The notes below the pieces were generated by a model. The model had not been told where the DNA came from, made no database searches, and was given only the letters and a program-made list of their open reading frames with translations. The translations under genes were made by a program, and so were the position numbers. A stretch of DNA of 41,606 nucleotides from a virus, in IMG/VR virus record IMGVR_UViG_3300048833_000118, positions 1 through 41,606 of that record, one strand, 5' to 3'. Shown here piece by piece: positions 26,208 to 32,741 of this stretch. Within the stretch, counting starts at the first letter, position 1. The number at the start of each line of letters is the position of its first letter.

Positions 26208-28067
26208 TCATCGCCACCACGACCCAGCGTTCGCCGCATCGAGCTCGTCGTACGACACGACGACCTGCCGTGCCCGGTCACCCCGGGTCTGGAAGATCGA
26301 CCGCTGGTGCATCCCGCCGGCGGCGGTCGCCACGAGCTCCTGGCAGCGGAGCTCCGCGAACCACAGCGCCATCACCGTGTCGGTCTTGGCGCCCTTCGGG
26401 AGCTTGGGCTGCCAGTTGATGAGCTGCGACACGAGTGCCTTCGCCGCCTCGTTCGAGGCGCGCGGCAGACGGATCTGTCCCATTTCGAATAGGTGGCTCA
26501 TGGCAGCGACACCGAACTCTGCGTCGTGCTTGTTCCCGCCCGTGTGGTGGTCGGTCAGCGTCACGCCGCGCTGCGCGAGGTACGTGCGGACCTCGGTGTC
26601 CTGCGTGAGGAACCCCTGAAACGCGTTCTTCTCGATGCGCCACTCGTGGATGCCGTAGCGATCGGTCCACTCCTTGATGAGCGCGCGGGTCTGATCGGGC
26701 TTCGTGCCGGCGCGGTTCGACACGTCGATGACCCACCGGACGCCGGTGAACCGGTCCAGCCCGACCACGACCGCGGCCTCGTACCCCGCGACGGCCGGGT
26801 CCAGGCCGGCGATGACCCGCAGCCCCGCCATGCCGCCGCGGCGCCCGACCCGCTCGTCCGGGTCGTCCGGCAGGGTGCCGGGGGCGTACATCTTGCACGC
26901 GCCAGTGACCCACTCGGGGTCGAACACGTTGTCCTCGGCGAGCTGGTCCTGCTGGTAGATGCGGGACCACTCCGACGGCGGCAGCCCGTCCCGCACGTCC
27001 GAGAGCGTCTCCCCGTCCCACCGCTGGTACAGGCCACCCTCGATCGGCTCCTCGTCGGGGTCCGCGGGGGAGTCGGCGTACGGCCACAGCGTGACCCAAT
27101 CCTTCGGGTCCTCCGCGTACTCGAGCACCGCCGGCTGCAGCAGGTACGTCCACGGGTTCTTCCCGCCGTAGTACCGCTCCGGGTTCCGCAGCTCCGAGTA
27201 GAGATCCTTCGACGCGATGCGCGTCCCGATCACGAGGAGCCGGCCCGTGCGGGGCGCCAGACGCGACCCGACGATGCCGAGGAGCCACTTGATCTGCGGC
27301 TCGTAGTCGTGCACGTTCGTGTTGTCGATCATGTCGTCGCCGATGATGAGGTCCGCGCGCGCGCCGTACACCTGGCCGCGGATACCGATGGCCTGGACCG
27401 TCGGGTCCTTCGCCTCGCCACCACGCACCTTGCTCGACACGTAGAAGCGCGACGCCGACCACCCGGCCGAGTCCGCCGCCCACCCGCCGGGCGGGGCGAA
27501 GTCGCGGTGCAGGTCCGCGTAGTCCTCGCCGGTGAGGCGCTCCTTGATCTGCAGGAGGAACTGCTCCGCCAGCTTCGCCGCCTTCGAGATGATGACGACC
27601 TTGATCGACGGGTTCTTGATGATCCGCCACACCACGTAGTTGACCGTCATGGTCGTGCTCTTGGCGTGACCGGGCGGCGTGTTCACGATGATGCGGGACT
27701 GCTTCCCCACCTCGTACGTCATCGCCGCGTGAAGCGCCCTCGGCTCCCGCCCCTCGAGCAGGTCGAACCACTGAAGCTGATGCGGGAACAGCCGCTGCCC
27801 GAAGTACCGCTCCGAGAACTCGGGGAAGTCCGGCACCACCCGCTCGTCCCGCGTCGCCTGGAAGCCGGCATCGACCTCGAGACGCACCCGGTCCACCGCG
27901 TGAGCGAACGCCTCATCGTCCCGCCGGTAGGACTCGTACGTCGTCCTCGACCGGCCCACCACCGCGAGCGCGTCCTTGACGGACTGCCCCTCACCGATCA
28001 GCCGGATCAGCTCCGCCTTGACCTTGGCAGTAGGCAGCCGGCTCCCGGCCTTCCCCTGCTGCCCCAT
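26208..28067 (-). CDS. terL: Large terminase with N-terminal HTH (TerS-like) segment
   Basis: A 619-residue DNA-packaging motor. Walker A TPPGHAKST is at about 130-138 and Walker B LIIGDDMID near 240-248. The RuvC-fold nuclease has aspartates in AGLDPAVAG and KTDTVMALWFAEL. The first 65 residues (QSVKDALAVVGRSRTTYESY, then DDEAFAHAVDRVR) form a helix-turn-helix resembling small-terminase DNA-binding domains, and no separate TerS gene is present. ATG 28067 has GGGG five bases upstream; GTG 28073 is the alternative. It is the first gene of the late operon. Confidence 0.93.
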   Translation of the reverse strand: MGQQGKAGSRLPTAKVKAELIRLIGEGQSVKDALAVVGRSRTTYESYRRDDEAFAHAVDRVRLEVDAGFQATRDERVVPDFPEFSERYFGQRLFPHQLQWFDLLEGREPRALHAAMTYEVGKQSRIIVNTPPGHAKSTTMTVNYVVWRIIKNPSIKVVIISKAAKLAEQFLLQIKERLTGEDYADLHRDFAPPGGWAADSAGWSASRFYVSSKVRGGEAKDPTVQAIGIRGQVYGARADLIIGDDMIDNTNVHDYEPQIKWLLGIVGSRLAPRTGRLLVIGTRIASKDLYSELRNPERYYGGKNPWTYLLQPAVLEYAEDPKDWVTLWPYADSPADPDEEPIEGGLYQRWDGETLSDVRDGLPPSEWSRIYQQDQLAEDNVFDPEWVTGACKMYAPGTLPDDPDERVGRRGGMAGLRVIAGLDPAVAGYEAAVVVGLDRFTGVRWVIDVSNRAGTKPDQTRALIKEWTDRYGIHEWRIEKNAFQGFLTQDTEVRTYLAQRGVTLTDHHTGGNKHDAEFGVAAMSHLFEMGQIRLPRASNEAAKALVSQLINWQPKLPKGAKTDTVMALWFAELRCQELVATAAGGMHQRSIFQTRGDRARQVVVSYDELDAANAGSWWR

Positions 28068-28189
28068 GAGCACCCCGCACCGGTCGAGATCCGCCGGCTC
28101 AACCTCCGGTATCCACCGGGGGAGCCTTGGGGACCCATCGGTCCCGCCTCGGACTAGGGCGCATCGGCCTCGAAATCCGTCACCTAGGA

Positions 28190-28208
28190 GCGAGCACTCC
28201 GTGCTCGC
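28190..28208. terminator. Hairpin GCGAGCAC-TCC-GTGCTCGC
   Basis: A perfect 8-bp stem with a TCC loop, the same loop as the hairpin at 3345-3361. No clear T-run follows on either strand, so termination efficiency is uncertain. Confidence 0.5.
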
Positions 28209-28265
28209 GCATCGGCCTCGAGCTTCCCCTAGCGAGGAGCGAGCGAAGCGAGCGACGAGCCCCTA

Positions 28266-28285
28266 GGAGCGCCCACAGGCGCTCC
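28266..28285. terminator. Hairpin GGAGCGCC-CACA-GGCGCTCC
   Basis: A perfect 8-bp stem with a four-base loop, followed by GAAACCGTCTCTCTC on the plus strand. Plausible intrinsic terminator, weak tail. Confidence 0.5.
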
Positions 28286-28302
28286 GAAACCGTCTCTCTC
28301 TA

Positions 28303-28321
28303 GAAGGCGCGAAGCGCCTTC
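28303..28321 (+). terminator. Hairpin GAAGGCGC-GAA-GCGCCTTC
   Basis: A perfect 8-bp stem with a GAA loop, then CTGTATAGAGG. Its A/T ends (GAAGG / CCTTC) resemble bidirectional terminators. Confidence 0.5.
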
Positions 28322-28756
28322 CTGTATAGAGGAGGAGGAGGAGGCGTCGTCACACCGTTCTAGTGCGACGGTTCGAGGTTAACGAACGTCAGTTGAGCCC
28401 TGACCTGCAGAAATAGCCCGATCTGACTACCGCCCGGCCCCCCTCAACCCGTCACACGTTGACGAGGGGAGACGTACATACATACCCGCGCGCGATCAAC
28501 AACCCCGGGGTCAAGCCGCACCGTGCCGGCCTCCGCTCGAGGGTCCCGATCCCGGCTCCGCCGGGCTGCCTCCCCTCCCCTGCCCTTGTGCTGAGTGTGC
28601 AGGGACCCTGCCACGCTGCGGGGAGTAGGTGCCCGGCCCGGCTGTCGCCGAGCCTCGAGGATTCCGCTACGCCGCGTGTCGGTTCTCCAGGTGCTGCGCG
28701 TCCCGACGCGCCCCCTCGCTCGTGCTCGACCACCGACGGCTCCCGCACGTTGCCGG

Positions 28757-28812
28757 CCACCCGTTTGGAGCAGCTCGGCCGAATGGGTGAATCAACGAGC
28801 TCACCCGTTCGG
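28757..28812. repeat. CACCCGTTYGG repeats, direct and inverted
   Basis: CCACCCGTTTGGAG (28757-28770), its inverted relative CCGAATGGGTGA (28779-28790) and TCACCCGTTCGG (28801-28812). The last two form an inverted repeat matching at 11 of 12 positions around a 10-bp spacer. A further direct copy, TCACCCGTTCGGAGTATTG, is at 29571-29589. The location before the first rightward genes suggests operators or a protein-binding origin element. Confidence 0.65.
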
Positions 28813-28847
28813 GCTATTGCATTGGGGGGCACAGGGGGCGATGGTTG

Positions 28848-28867
28848 GGGGGAAGGCAACCGGGCAC
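28848..28867 (+). promoter_or_regulatory. Dispersed 20-bp asymmetric motif, copy 4
   Basis: GGGGGAAGGCAACCGGGCAC, matching the consensus in its last 16 bases. It ends 25 bp before the first rightward gene and points with transcription. Confidence 0.55.
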
Positions 28868-28892
28868 TAACCGAGCACGAGGAGCGCACACG

Positions 28893-29315
28893 ATGAGCAA
28901 GCACGACGCGTACCGGGCGAGCACCTCCCGCATGGCGGAGGCGCTGCAGGGGATCGGATGGACGGCTCGTGAGGAGTACCTCGCGGGCGGTCTGTGGGGG
29001 ATCGTGGTGCAGCCGGGGGACGGGCCTGACCTCCTCGTGAGCATGGACCCTGACGAGAACGGGCGCCCGTGGATCGTCGGCGTCGACTGCCAGAATCACC
29101 CGGAGCACGGCACCGACGAGGGCACCCGGTTCGTTCCGTGGTCGTCGTGGACAACGCTCCCCGGCGCGGTGTCGGTCGCGCTGCACACCCTGCGCACGCT
29201 GCCTCAGTGCCCGTGCGGCGAGCACCTCGCGTGCATCAACTGTGACAGCCCGCTCCCGGTGGGCACGGACCCGGAGTACGCCGTCTGCGCGGCCTGCCAC
29301 GCTGCGGGGGTGTGA
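28893..29315 (+). CDS. Unknown protein with C-terminal zinc-binding cysteines
   Basis: 140 residues. The first 105 form an unrecognised globular domain with several Trp (WTAREEYLAGGLWGIVVQPG). The C-terminal 35 carry CPCGEHLACINC and CAACHAAG, a small zinc ribbon. ATG 28893 has GGAG eight bases upstream. It is the first gene of the rightward arm, downstream of the CACCCGTTYGG repeats, so it may be expressed early. Function unknown. Confidence 0.82.
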   Translation: MSKHDAYRASTSRMAEALQGIGWTAREEYLAGGLWGIVVQPGDGPDLLVSMDPDENGRPWIVGVDCQNHPEHGTDEGTRFVPWSSWTTLPGAVSVALHTLRTLPQCPCGEHLACINCDSPLPVGTDPEYAVCAACHAAGV

Positions 29316-29318
29316 GCG

Positions 29319-29564
29319 ATGACCGCGACCGTTGACCACCCGACGCACCCCGACTTCCGCATCCCGGAGGGGAGGGGCACGGAAAAGCTCGTGCTGTGCC
29401 TCCGGCCGGGCTGCACCTGGACGAGCCGAGGGCACGGCTACGCCGGAGCGCACGACGCCGGCACAGCGCACGTCGAGCGCGCGCACCCCGCCCCCTCGTG
29501 CTCATGCGCTGCCGAGGGTCGGACCCGCTGCGCTTACGTAGCGTGCGGGGGTCGCACCGCCTAG
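29319..29564 (+). CDS. Small protein with C2H2-like zinc motif
   Basis: 81 residues. LCLRPGCTWTSRGHGYAGAH, followed by HVERAHP, gives a C-x4-C ... H ... H arrangement like a single zinc finger, and the C-terminus has more Cys (CSCAAEGRTRCAYVACG). It starts at ATG 29319, three bases after the preceding stop. The fold suggests nucleic-acid or protein binding; nothing more can be said. Confidence 0.75.
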   Translation: MTATVDHPTHPDFRIPEGRGTEKLVLCLRPGCTWTSRGHGYAGAHDAGTAHVERAHPAPSCSCAAEGRTRCAYVACGGRTA

Positions 29565-29570
29565 CCGGCA

Positions 29571-29616
29571 TCACCCGTTCGGAGTATTGGCCGCTAGGCA
29601 TTGCAACCGATACCAT
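29571..29616 (+). promoter_or_regulatory. Promoter/operator region upstream of 29660 gene
   Basis: TTGGCC (29587-29592), an 18-bp spacer and TACCAT (29611-29616) form a plausible promoter, with a start near 29623. It overlaps TCACCCGTTCGGAGTATTG (29571-29589), shared with 28801, and CCGCTAGGCATTGCAACCG (29591-29609), shared with 30937. The overlap of shared elements with the promoter suggests regulation by a DNA-binding protein. Confidence 0.5.
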
Positions 29617-29659
29617 GATAGACACAAGCCGCACACACCTACCGATCGGAGCACAGACC

Positions 29660-30061
29660 ATGAACGTCAAGGACACCGCCGCACCCCGCAGCATCGGCAC
29701 GCTCGCCAACCTCGCCGGGTGCGCCTACCCCGACACCGAGCAGGGGCGCGCGTTCCTGACCGGGCTCGAGTCCGCCGCCCACGAGATCCTCGAGTACGCC
29801 GACGACGACACCCCGGCCGACCGACTCGACGACGAGGGCTACGTGCACGAGGCTGCCGACTCCGCGGTCCCGGTCTACACCGGCGCACGCTGGCAGGTGT
29901 TCGCCGACCTCGCCGCCTGGAACGAGGACACCGAGGAGCTCGGAGCGTCCGGCTCCGACCTCACGGGCGCCGCCGGCGTCGCCCTCTACATGATCGCCCG
30001 GCGTGGCCTGGACGCCATCCTCTCGGAGATCCTCGACGAGAACAGCGACGACGACGCCTAA
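29660..30061 (+). CDS. Acidic protein of unknown function
   Basis: 133 residues, acidic (many Asp and Glu) and mostly helical by pattern, with WQVFADLAAWNED and VALYMIARRGLDAILSEILD toward the C-terminus. ATG 29660 is preceded by CGATCGGAGCACAGACC, a leader also found before the 30144 gene. Helical pattern and size resemble phage accessory proteins of unknown role. It is followed by the motif at 30061 and a hairpin, so it is probably its own transcription unit. Confidence 0.8.
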   Translation: MNVKDTAAPRSIGTLANLAGCAYPDTEQGRAFLTGLESAAHEILEYADDDTPADRLDDEGYVHEAADSAVPVYTGARWQVFADLAAWNEDTEELGASGSDLTGAAGVALYMIARRGLDAILSEILDENSDDDA

Positions 30062-30080
30062 CCTGAACGCAACCGCACAC
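30061..30080 (+). promoter_or_regulatory. Dispersed 20-bp asymmetric motif, copy 5
   Basis: ACCTGAACGCAACCGCACAC begins at the last base of a TAA stop and lies 64 bp before the next gene. A hairpin (30083-30109) follows two bases later. It is closely similar, beyond the 20 bases, to the copy at 32153 inside the methyltransferase gene. Confidence 0.7.
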
Positions 30081-30082
30081 AC

Positions 30083-30109
30083 GGCGCCCGGCACAGATGA
30101 CCGGGCGCC
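30083..30109 (+). terminator. Hairpin GGCGCCCGG / CCGGGCGCC
   Basis: A perfect 9-bp stem with a 9-base loop between two rightward genes, directly after motif copy 5. No T-run follows, so it may pause or partly end transcription rather than stop it fully. Confidence 0.65.
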
Positions 30110-30143
30110 ACACCCCGCACGACCACCCGATCGGAGACACACC

Positions 30144-30653
30144 ATGTTCCTCGCCACTCTCGACACCGGTAACTACCGATTCACGGCGCTCGGCACGACG
30201 GAGCAGGAGGCGCGCGGCATCCTCGGCGCAGCGTGGCAGCACCACGCCGAGCAGATGGGCGCCATCCTCGACCTCGACGACATCGCCGACGACGTGACCG
30301 TGCAGGAGCTCCACCCCGGCACGGCCAACCGCGACGGCTCGCACCTCGTGACGGCTGACACGTGGTCGAGCGCCTCCCGGCAGACGTTCATCGACACCGG
30401 CGCCTACCTCCCGGCCTCGGAGCAGGACGACGACTACGACGACCCCGACGGCCCCGGCCTGGACGACGACGGCAGCCCGGAGCAGTGGAACACCTCGCCG
30501 GCTGAGCCGATCGACTACACCGCCGCGCTCGACCGCTCCGACCTCGCTGCCCTGCTCGACGGGCGCGACGTGCGCGCCGAGGTGTGGTCGGCGGAGGACC
30601 CGCACGGAATGCCGGCCCTGTCGGTGTACCTCACGTTCGACCCCGAGCGGTGA
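30144..30653 (+). CDS. Acidic protein of unknown function
   Basis: 169 residues. The N-terminal 80 (MFLATLDTGNYRFTALGTTE) look globular. The middle has a strongly acidic stretch (EQDDDYDDPDGPGLDDDG), and the C-terminus a second small domain (DLAALLDGRDVRAEVW). ATG 30144 follows the leader CGATCGGAGACACACC, almost the same as that of the 29660 gene. Acidic phage proteins can mimic DNA and block host enzymes, but nothing shows that here. Confidence 0.8.
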   Translation: MFLATLDTGNYRFTALGTTEQEARGILGAAWQHHAEQMGAILDLDDIADDVTVQELHPGTANRDGSHLVTADTWSSASRQTFIDTGAYLPASEQDDDYDDPDGPGLDDDGSPEQWNTSPAEPIDYTAALDRSDLAALLDGRDVRAEVWSAEDPHGMPALSVYLTFDPER

Positions 30654-30799
30654 CGGTCCCGCTGTTCGACCTCGAGCCGCACGGCACGCCGTGCCTCGTG
30701 TGCGACTCGGAGACGTGCACCTGCCGGGCTGCCGGCACCCTCGCCGGGGAGCTCCCGGCCCCCTTCATCCCGGGCGCGCAGCGCCAGAACGGAGCGTGA
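30650..30799 (+). CDS. 49-residue cysteine-containing protein
   Basis: GTG 30650 overlaps the previous stop (GTGA). The product has CLVCDSETCTC, a short zinc-knuckle-like cluster, then a Pro/Gly-rich tail. One of a run of tiny metal-binding proteins in this arm. Function unknown. Confidence 0.68.
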   Translation: MTVPLFDLEPHGTPCLVCDSETCTCRAAGTLAGELPAPFIPGAQRQNGA

Positions 30800-30802
30800 C
30801 CC

Positions 30803-30943
30803 ATGTTCACCGTGACGTGGACGGACGGCTACCGCATGGACATCGACGCCTGCGACGAGGCGCACGCGCTCGAGATTGCCGGCCACCTCCGCAAGGTGGC
30901 GAGGCACCAGCCCGAGAAGGCGGAGAAGATTCCTTCCCGCTAG
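30803..30943 (+). CDS. 46-residue small protein
   Basis: ATG 30803, three bases after the previous stop. The product begins MFTVTWTDGYRMDIDACDEA and ends in a basic helix (HLRKVARHQPEKAEKIPSR). It is probably a small alpha/beta domain with no known family. Its TAG lies inside the element CCGCTAGGTATTGCAACAG that precedes the next transcription unit. Confidence 0.65.
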   Translation: MFTVTWTDGYRMDIDACDEAHALEIAGHLRKVARHQPEKAEKIPSR

Positions 30944-30976
30944 GTATTGCAACAGAACACGTAGCCCTGCTAGCGT
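30937..30976 (+). promoter_or_regulatory. Candidate promoter with shared CCGCTAGGYATTGCAAC element
   Basis: TTGCAA (30947-30952), an 18-bp spacer and TAGCGT (30971-30976, TAnnnT type) predict a start near 30983, ahead of the gene at 31011. CCGCTAGGTATTGCAACAG (30937-30955) differs at only two positions from 29591-29609. There the element lies between -35 and -10, so it may be an operator rather than part of the promoter itself. Confidence 0.5.
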
Positions 30977-31010
30977 CCATCGCAACACCTCACAGACTCG
31001 GAGCAACACA

Positions 31011-31133
31011 GTGACCGGACCCCGCATCGTGCGCTGCCGCACCTGCCGTGACCACGGGTACATCGAGGTCGAGGTGGACGGGCACGAGATCGACAGGATC
31101 TGCCCGAGCTGCCTGGACGGCATGAACGACTGA
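31011..31133 (+). CDS. 40-residue zinc-ribbon protein
   Basis: GTG 31011 with GGAG eight bases upstream. Two CxxC knuckles (CRTC at about 9-12 and CPSC at about 31-34) frame a short beta hairpin, a complete minimal zinc ribbon. Such mini-ribbons can bind RNA polymerase, DNA or tRNA; which applies here is unknown. Confidence 0.75.
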   Translation: MTGPRIVRCRTCRDHGYIEVEVDGHEIDRICPSCLDGMND

Positions 31134-31152
31134 CCCGAACGCAACACCTACC
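31133..31152 (+). promoter_or_regulatory. Dispersed 20-bp asymmetric motif, copy 6 (weaker)
   Basis: ACCCGAACGCAACACCTACC, conserved in its first 14 bases only. It begins at the last base of the previous stop and ends 17 bp before the start of the 31170 gene. Confidence 0.5.
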
Positions 31153-31169
31153 GAAGGGAACACGTAGCG

Positions 31170-31292
31170 ATGCTCACCCGCCTCCGCTGGGCCGCATGGG
31201 GATGCCTCGAGCGTGCCCTCGAGCGTCTCCTCGGCCCCGACACCGACCCGTTCGGTGACTACCCCCACACCTGGAAGGACTCCAACGCGTGA
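31170..31292 (+). CDS. 40-residue small protein
   Basis: ATG 31170 with GAAGGGAA upstream. The sequence starts MLTRLRWAAWGCLERALERL, an amphipathic helix, and ends with a short acidic/aromatic tail (DPFGDYPHTWKDSNA). It overlaps the next gene by GTGA. The helix might associate with membranes. No known family. Confidence 0.65.
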   Translation: MLTRLRWAAWGCLERALERLLGPDTDPFGDYPHTWKDSNA

Positions 31293-31420
31293 CCCTCACG
31301 ACCCGTGGCCGGATCGCCCTGGCCCTCGGCATCCTCGCCCTCGTCATCCTGTTCACCGCCGGCACCCGTGACGTGTGCTGGAACGGCACCGCCTACGGCT
31401 CGTGCGAGGTCGGCCGGTGA
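31289..31420 (+). CDS. 43-residue membrane-anchored peptide
   Basis: GTG 31289. Basic N-terminus (MTLTTRGR), one strongly hydrophobic helix (IALALGILALVILFTAG), then a short extracytoplasmic-looking tail with two Cys (VCWNGTAYGSC) that could form a disulfide. It overlaps both neighbours by GTGA. It could be a superinfection-exclusion type peptide, but that is speculation from topology. Confidence 0.65.
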   Translation: MTLTTRGRIALALGILALVILFTAGTRDVCWNGTAYGSCEVGR

Positions 31421-32673
31421 CCCTCTCGACCTACACCGAGCCCATCGTCGACCTGTTCGCTGGCCCCGGAGGCTGGGACGAGGGCGCCACCATGATCGGC
31501 GCCACCAACACGTACGGCCTCGAGTTCGAGGCCAACGCGTGCCGCACCGCCGAAGCGGCCGGGCACGCCCGGTTCCTCGGCGACATCGCCGCGGTCGAGC
31601 CCACCGACTACCGCCCGTGCGTCGGGCTGATCGCCTCGCCGCCGTGCCAGGCGTGGAGCAAGGCAGGCAAGCAGCTCGGCCGGCTGGACAAGGACGCCGT
31701 GTTCCGCCTCGTCCAGGCGTACGCCGCCGGAGAGCCCGGCATCACGCACGAGTGGGCCGACCCCCGATCGCACCTCGTAGCGGAGCCGATGCGCTGGACC
31801 GTGGCGCTCGAGCCCGAGTGGATCGTGCTCGAGGAGGTGCCGTCGGTGCTCCCGCTGTGGGACCTGTACGCCGACCTGCTCGAGGAGCGCGGCTACTCGA
31901 CGTGGCACGGGGTGCTGAACGCTGCCGACTACGGCGTGCCACAGACCCGCAAGCGCGCCATCCTCATCGCCTCCCGCACCCGCAAGGTCGGGCGCCCGGC
32001 GCCCACGCACGGCAAGGATGCCGGGCTGTTCGCCCCCGTGCCGTGGCAGACGATGGCCGAGGCGCTCGGCTGGGATGGGGTCGTCGGCTTCCCCTGCCGG
32101 AGCGACGGAGCAGCCGAGGTCGTCATCGAGGGCACCGCCTACCGTGCCCGTGACCTGAATGCAACCGCGCACCCGGCGCAGGTCGTCACGGAGAAGGCGA
32201 GGTCGTGGCTCCGCATGGGCGCCAACGCCAACGCCACCGTGCGGTCGGTCGAGGAGCCCGCTCCGACCGTGTTCACCGGGCACCAGGCCGGCAACATCAC
32301 GTGGCACCACGACGACCCTCGTGCCACGCAGGAGGGCAGCGAGTGGACGCACGAGCGTCCCGCCACCACCGTCGTCGGCTCGTTCCGCCCCGACGTGATC
32401 GCCGCACCCGGGTGGCGCAAGCCCGGCGACGGACCCCGGCAGAACACCCCCGGCAGCGTCAAGGTCGAGGTGTGGGAGGCCGGCGTCCTGCAGTCCTTCC
32501 GCCCCGACTACCCCTGGCAGGGTGCCCGGACCCGCCAGTTCCAGCAGGTCGGCAACGCCGTACCGCCCCGCCTCGCAGCGCACGTCATCGCCGAGGCCAT
32601 CGGCATCGACCCCACCCCTGGCATCGCTGCCTACTACGCGAAGGCGAGGGCTGCGCTCGAGAGCACGGCCTGA
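31417..32673 (+). CDS. DNA (cytosine-5) methyltransferase
   Basis: A 418-residue C5-MTase that moves a methyl group from S-adenosylmethionine to cytosine. The motifs are complete: I VDLFAGPGGWDEG (about 11-23), IV with catalytic C77 in SPPCQAWSKAGK, VI LEEVPSV (a variant of the usual ENV), VIII YGVPQTRKRAILIASR and X QQVGNAVPPRLAAH. The region between VIII and X contains a target-recognition domain whose specificity cannot be read. No partner restriction endonuclease is adjacent, so it probably protects phage DNA. GTG 31417 overlaps the previous stop (GTGA). Confidence 0.93.
   Translation: MTLSTYTEPIVDLFAGPGGWDEGATMIGATNTYGLEFEANACRTAEAAGHARFLGDIAAVEPTDYRPCVGLIASPPCQAWSKAGKQLGRLDKDAVFRLVQAYAAGEPGITHEWADPRSHLVAEPMRWTVALEPEWIVLEEVPSVLPLWDLYADLLEERGYSTWHGVLNAADYGVPQTRKRAILIASRTRKVGRPAPTHGKDAGLFAPVPWQTMAEALGWDGVVGFPCRSDGAAEVVIEGTAYRARDLNATAHPAQVVTEKARSWLRMGANANATVRSVEEPAPTVFTGHQAGNITWHHDDPRATQEGSEWTHERPATTVVGSFRPDVIAAPGWRKPGDGPRQNTPGSVKVEVWEAGVLQSFRPDYPWQGARTRQFQQVGNAVPPRLAAHVIAEAIGIDPTPGIAAYYAKARAALESTA
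32153..32172 (+). promoter_or_regulatory. Dispersed 20-bp asymmetric motif, copy 7 (inside gene)
   Basis: ACCTGAATGCAACCGCGCAC lies within the methyltransferase coding sequence, in frame as DLNATAH. It shares further bases with the intergenic copy at 30061, so it is unlikely to be a chance codon run. No gene starts nearby. Confidence 0.5.
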
Positions 32674-32687
32674 ACGCAACAGCGCAC
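32668..32687 (+). promoter_or_regulatory. Dispersed 20-bp asymmetric motif, copy 8
   Basis: GCCTGAACGCAACAGCGCAC overlaps the methyltransferase stop codon and lies 54 bp before the next gene start, pointing with transcription. Confidence 0.65.
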
Positions 32688-32741
32688 GACCCATCCACAC
32701 GTAACGGCTTCCCCCAAAGCAGCAGAGGACACGACAGAGAC

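Larger units (their letters stand above)
28146..28321. repeat. Hairpin / CATCGGCCTC / CTAG repeat array
   Basis: Perfect hairpins lie at 28190-28208 (GCGAGCAC-TCC-GTGCTCGC), 28266-28285 (GGAGCGCC-CACA-GGCGCTCC) and 28303-28321 (GAAGGCGC-GAA-GCGCCTTC), each directly preceded by CTAG(G). GCATCGGCCTCG occurs at about 28161 and 28209. GCCTCGGACTAGGGCGC at about 28146 matches GCCTCCGACTAGGGGCGCC near 3370. A direct repeat GAGCGAGCGAAGCGAGCGA lies between. It probably ends or buffers transcription between the divergent operons. Confidence 0.65.
28068..28892. other. 825-bp divergent intergenic region with hairpins and repeats
   Basis: This separates the leftward late operon from the rightward early arm. 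From left to right it contains a hairpin/CATCGGCCTC repeat array (about 28146-28321), a purine GAGGAGGAGG run near 28330, a loose inverted repeat CCCCTC...GAGGGG (28440-28469), the palindrome GCAGGGACCCTGC (28599-28611), the CACCCGTTYGG repeats (28757-28812) and one dispersed 20-bp motif (28848-28867). Open frames here are proline-rich and lack ribosome sites. The packaging start (cos/pac) or an origin could lie here; neither is demonstrable. Confidence 0.6.

Noticed and set aside
28459-28896. Plus-strand open frame of 145 codons in the large intergenic region
   Set aside because: Pro/Arg/Ser-rich sequence, no ribosome site at its start, and codon use unlike neighbours. It also overlaps repeats and the next gene's leader.
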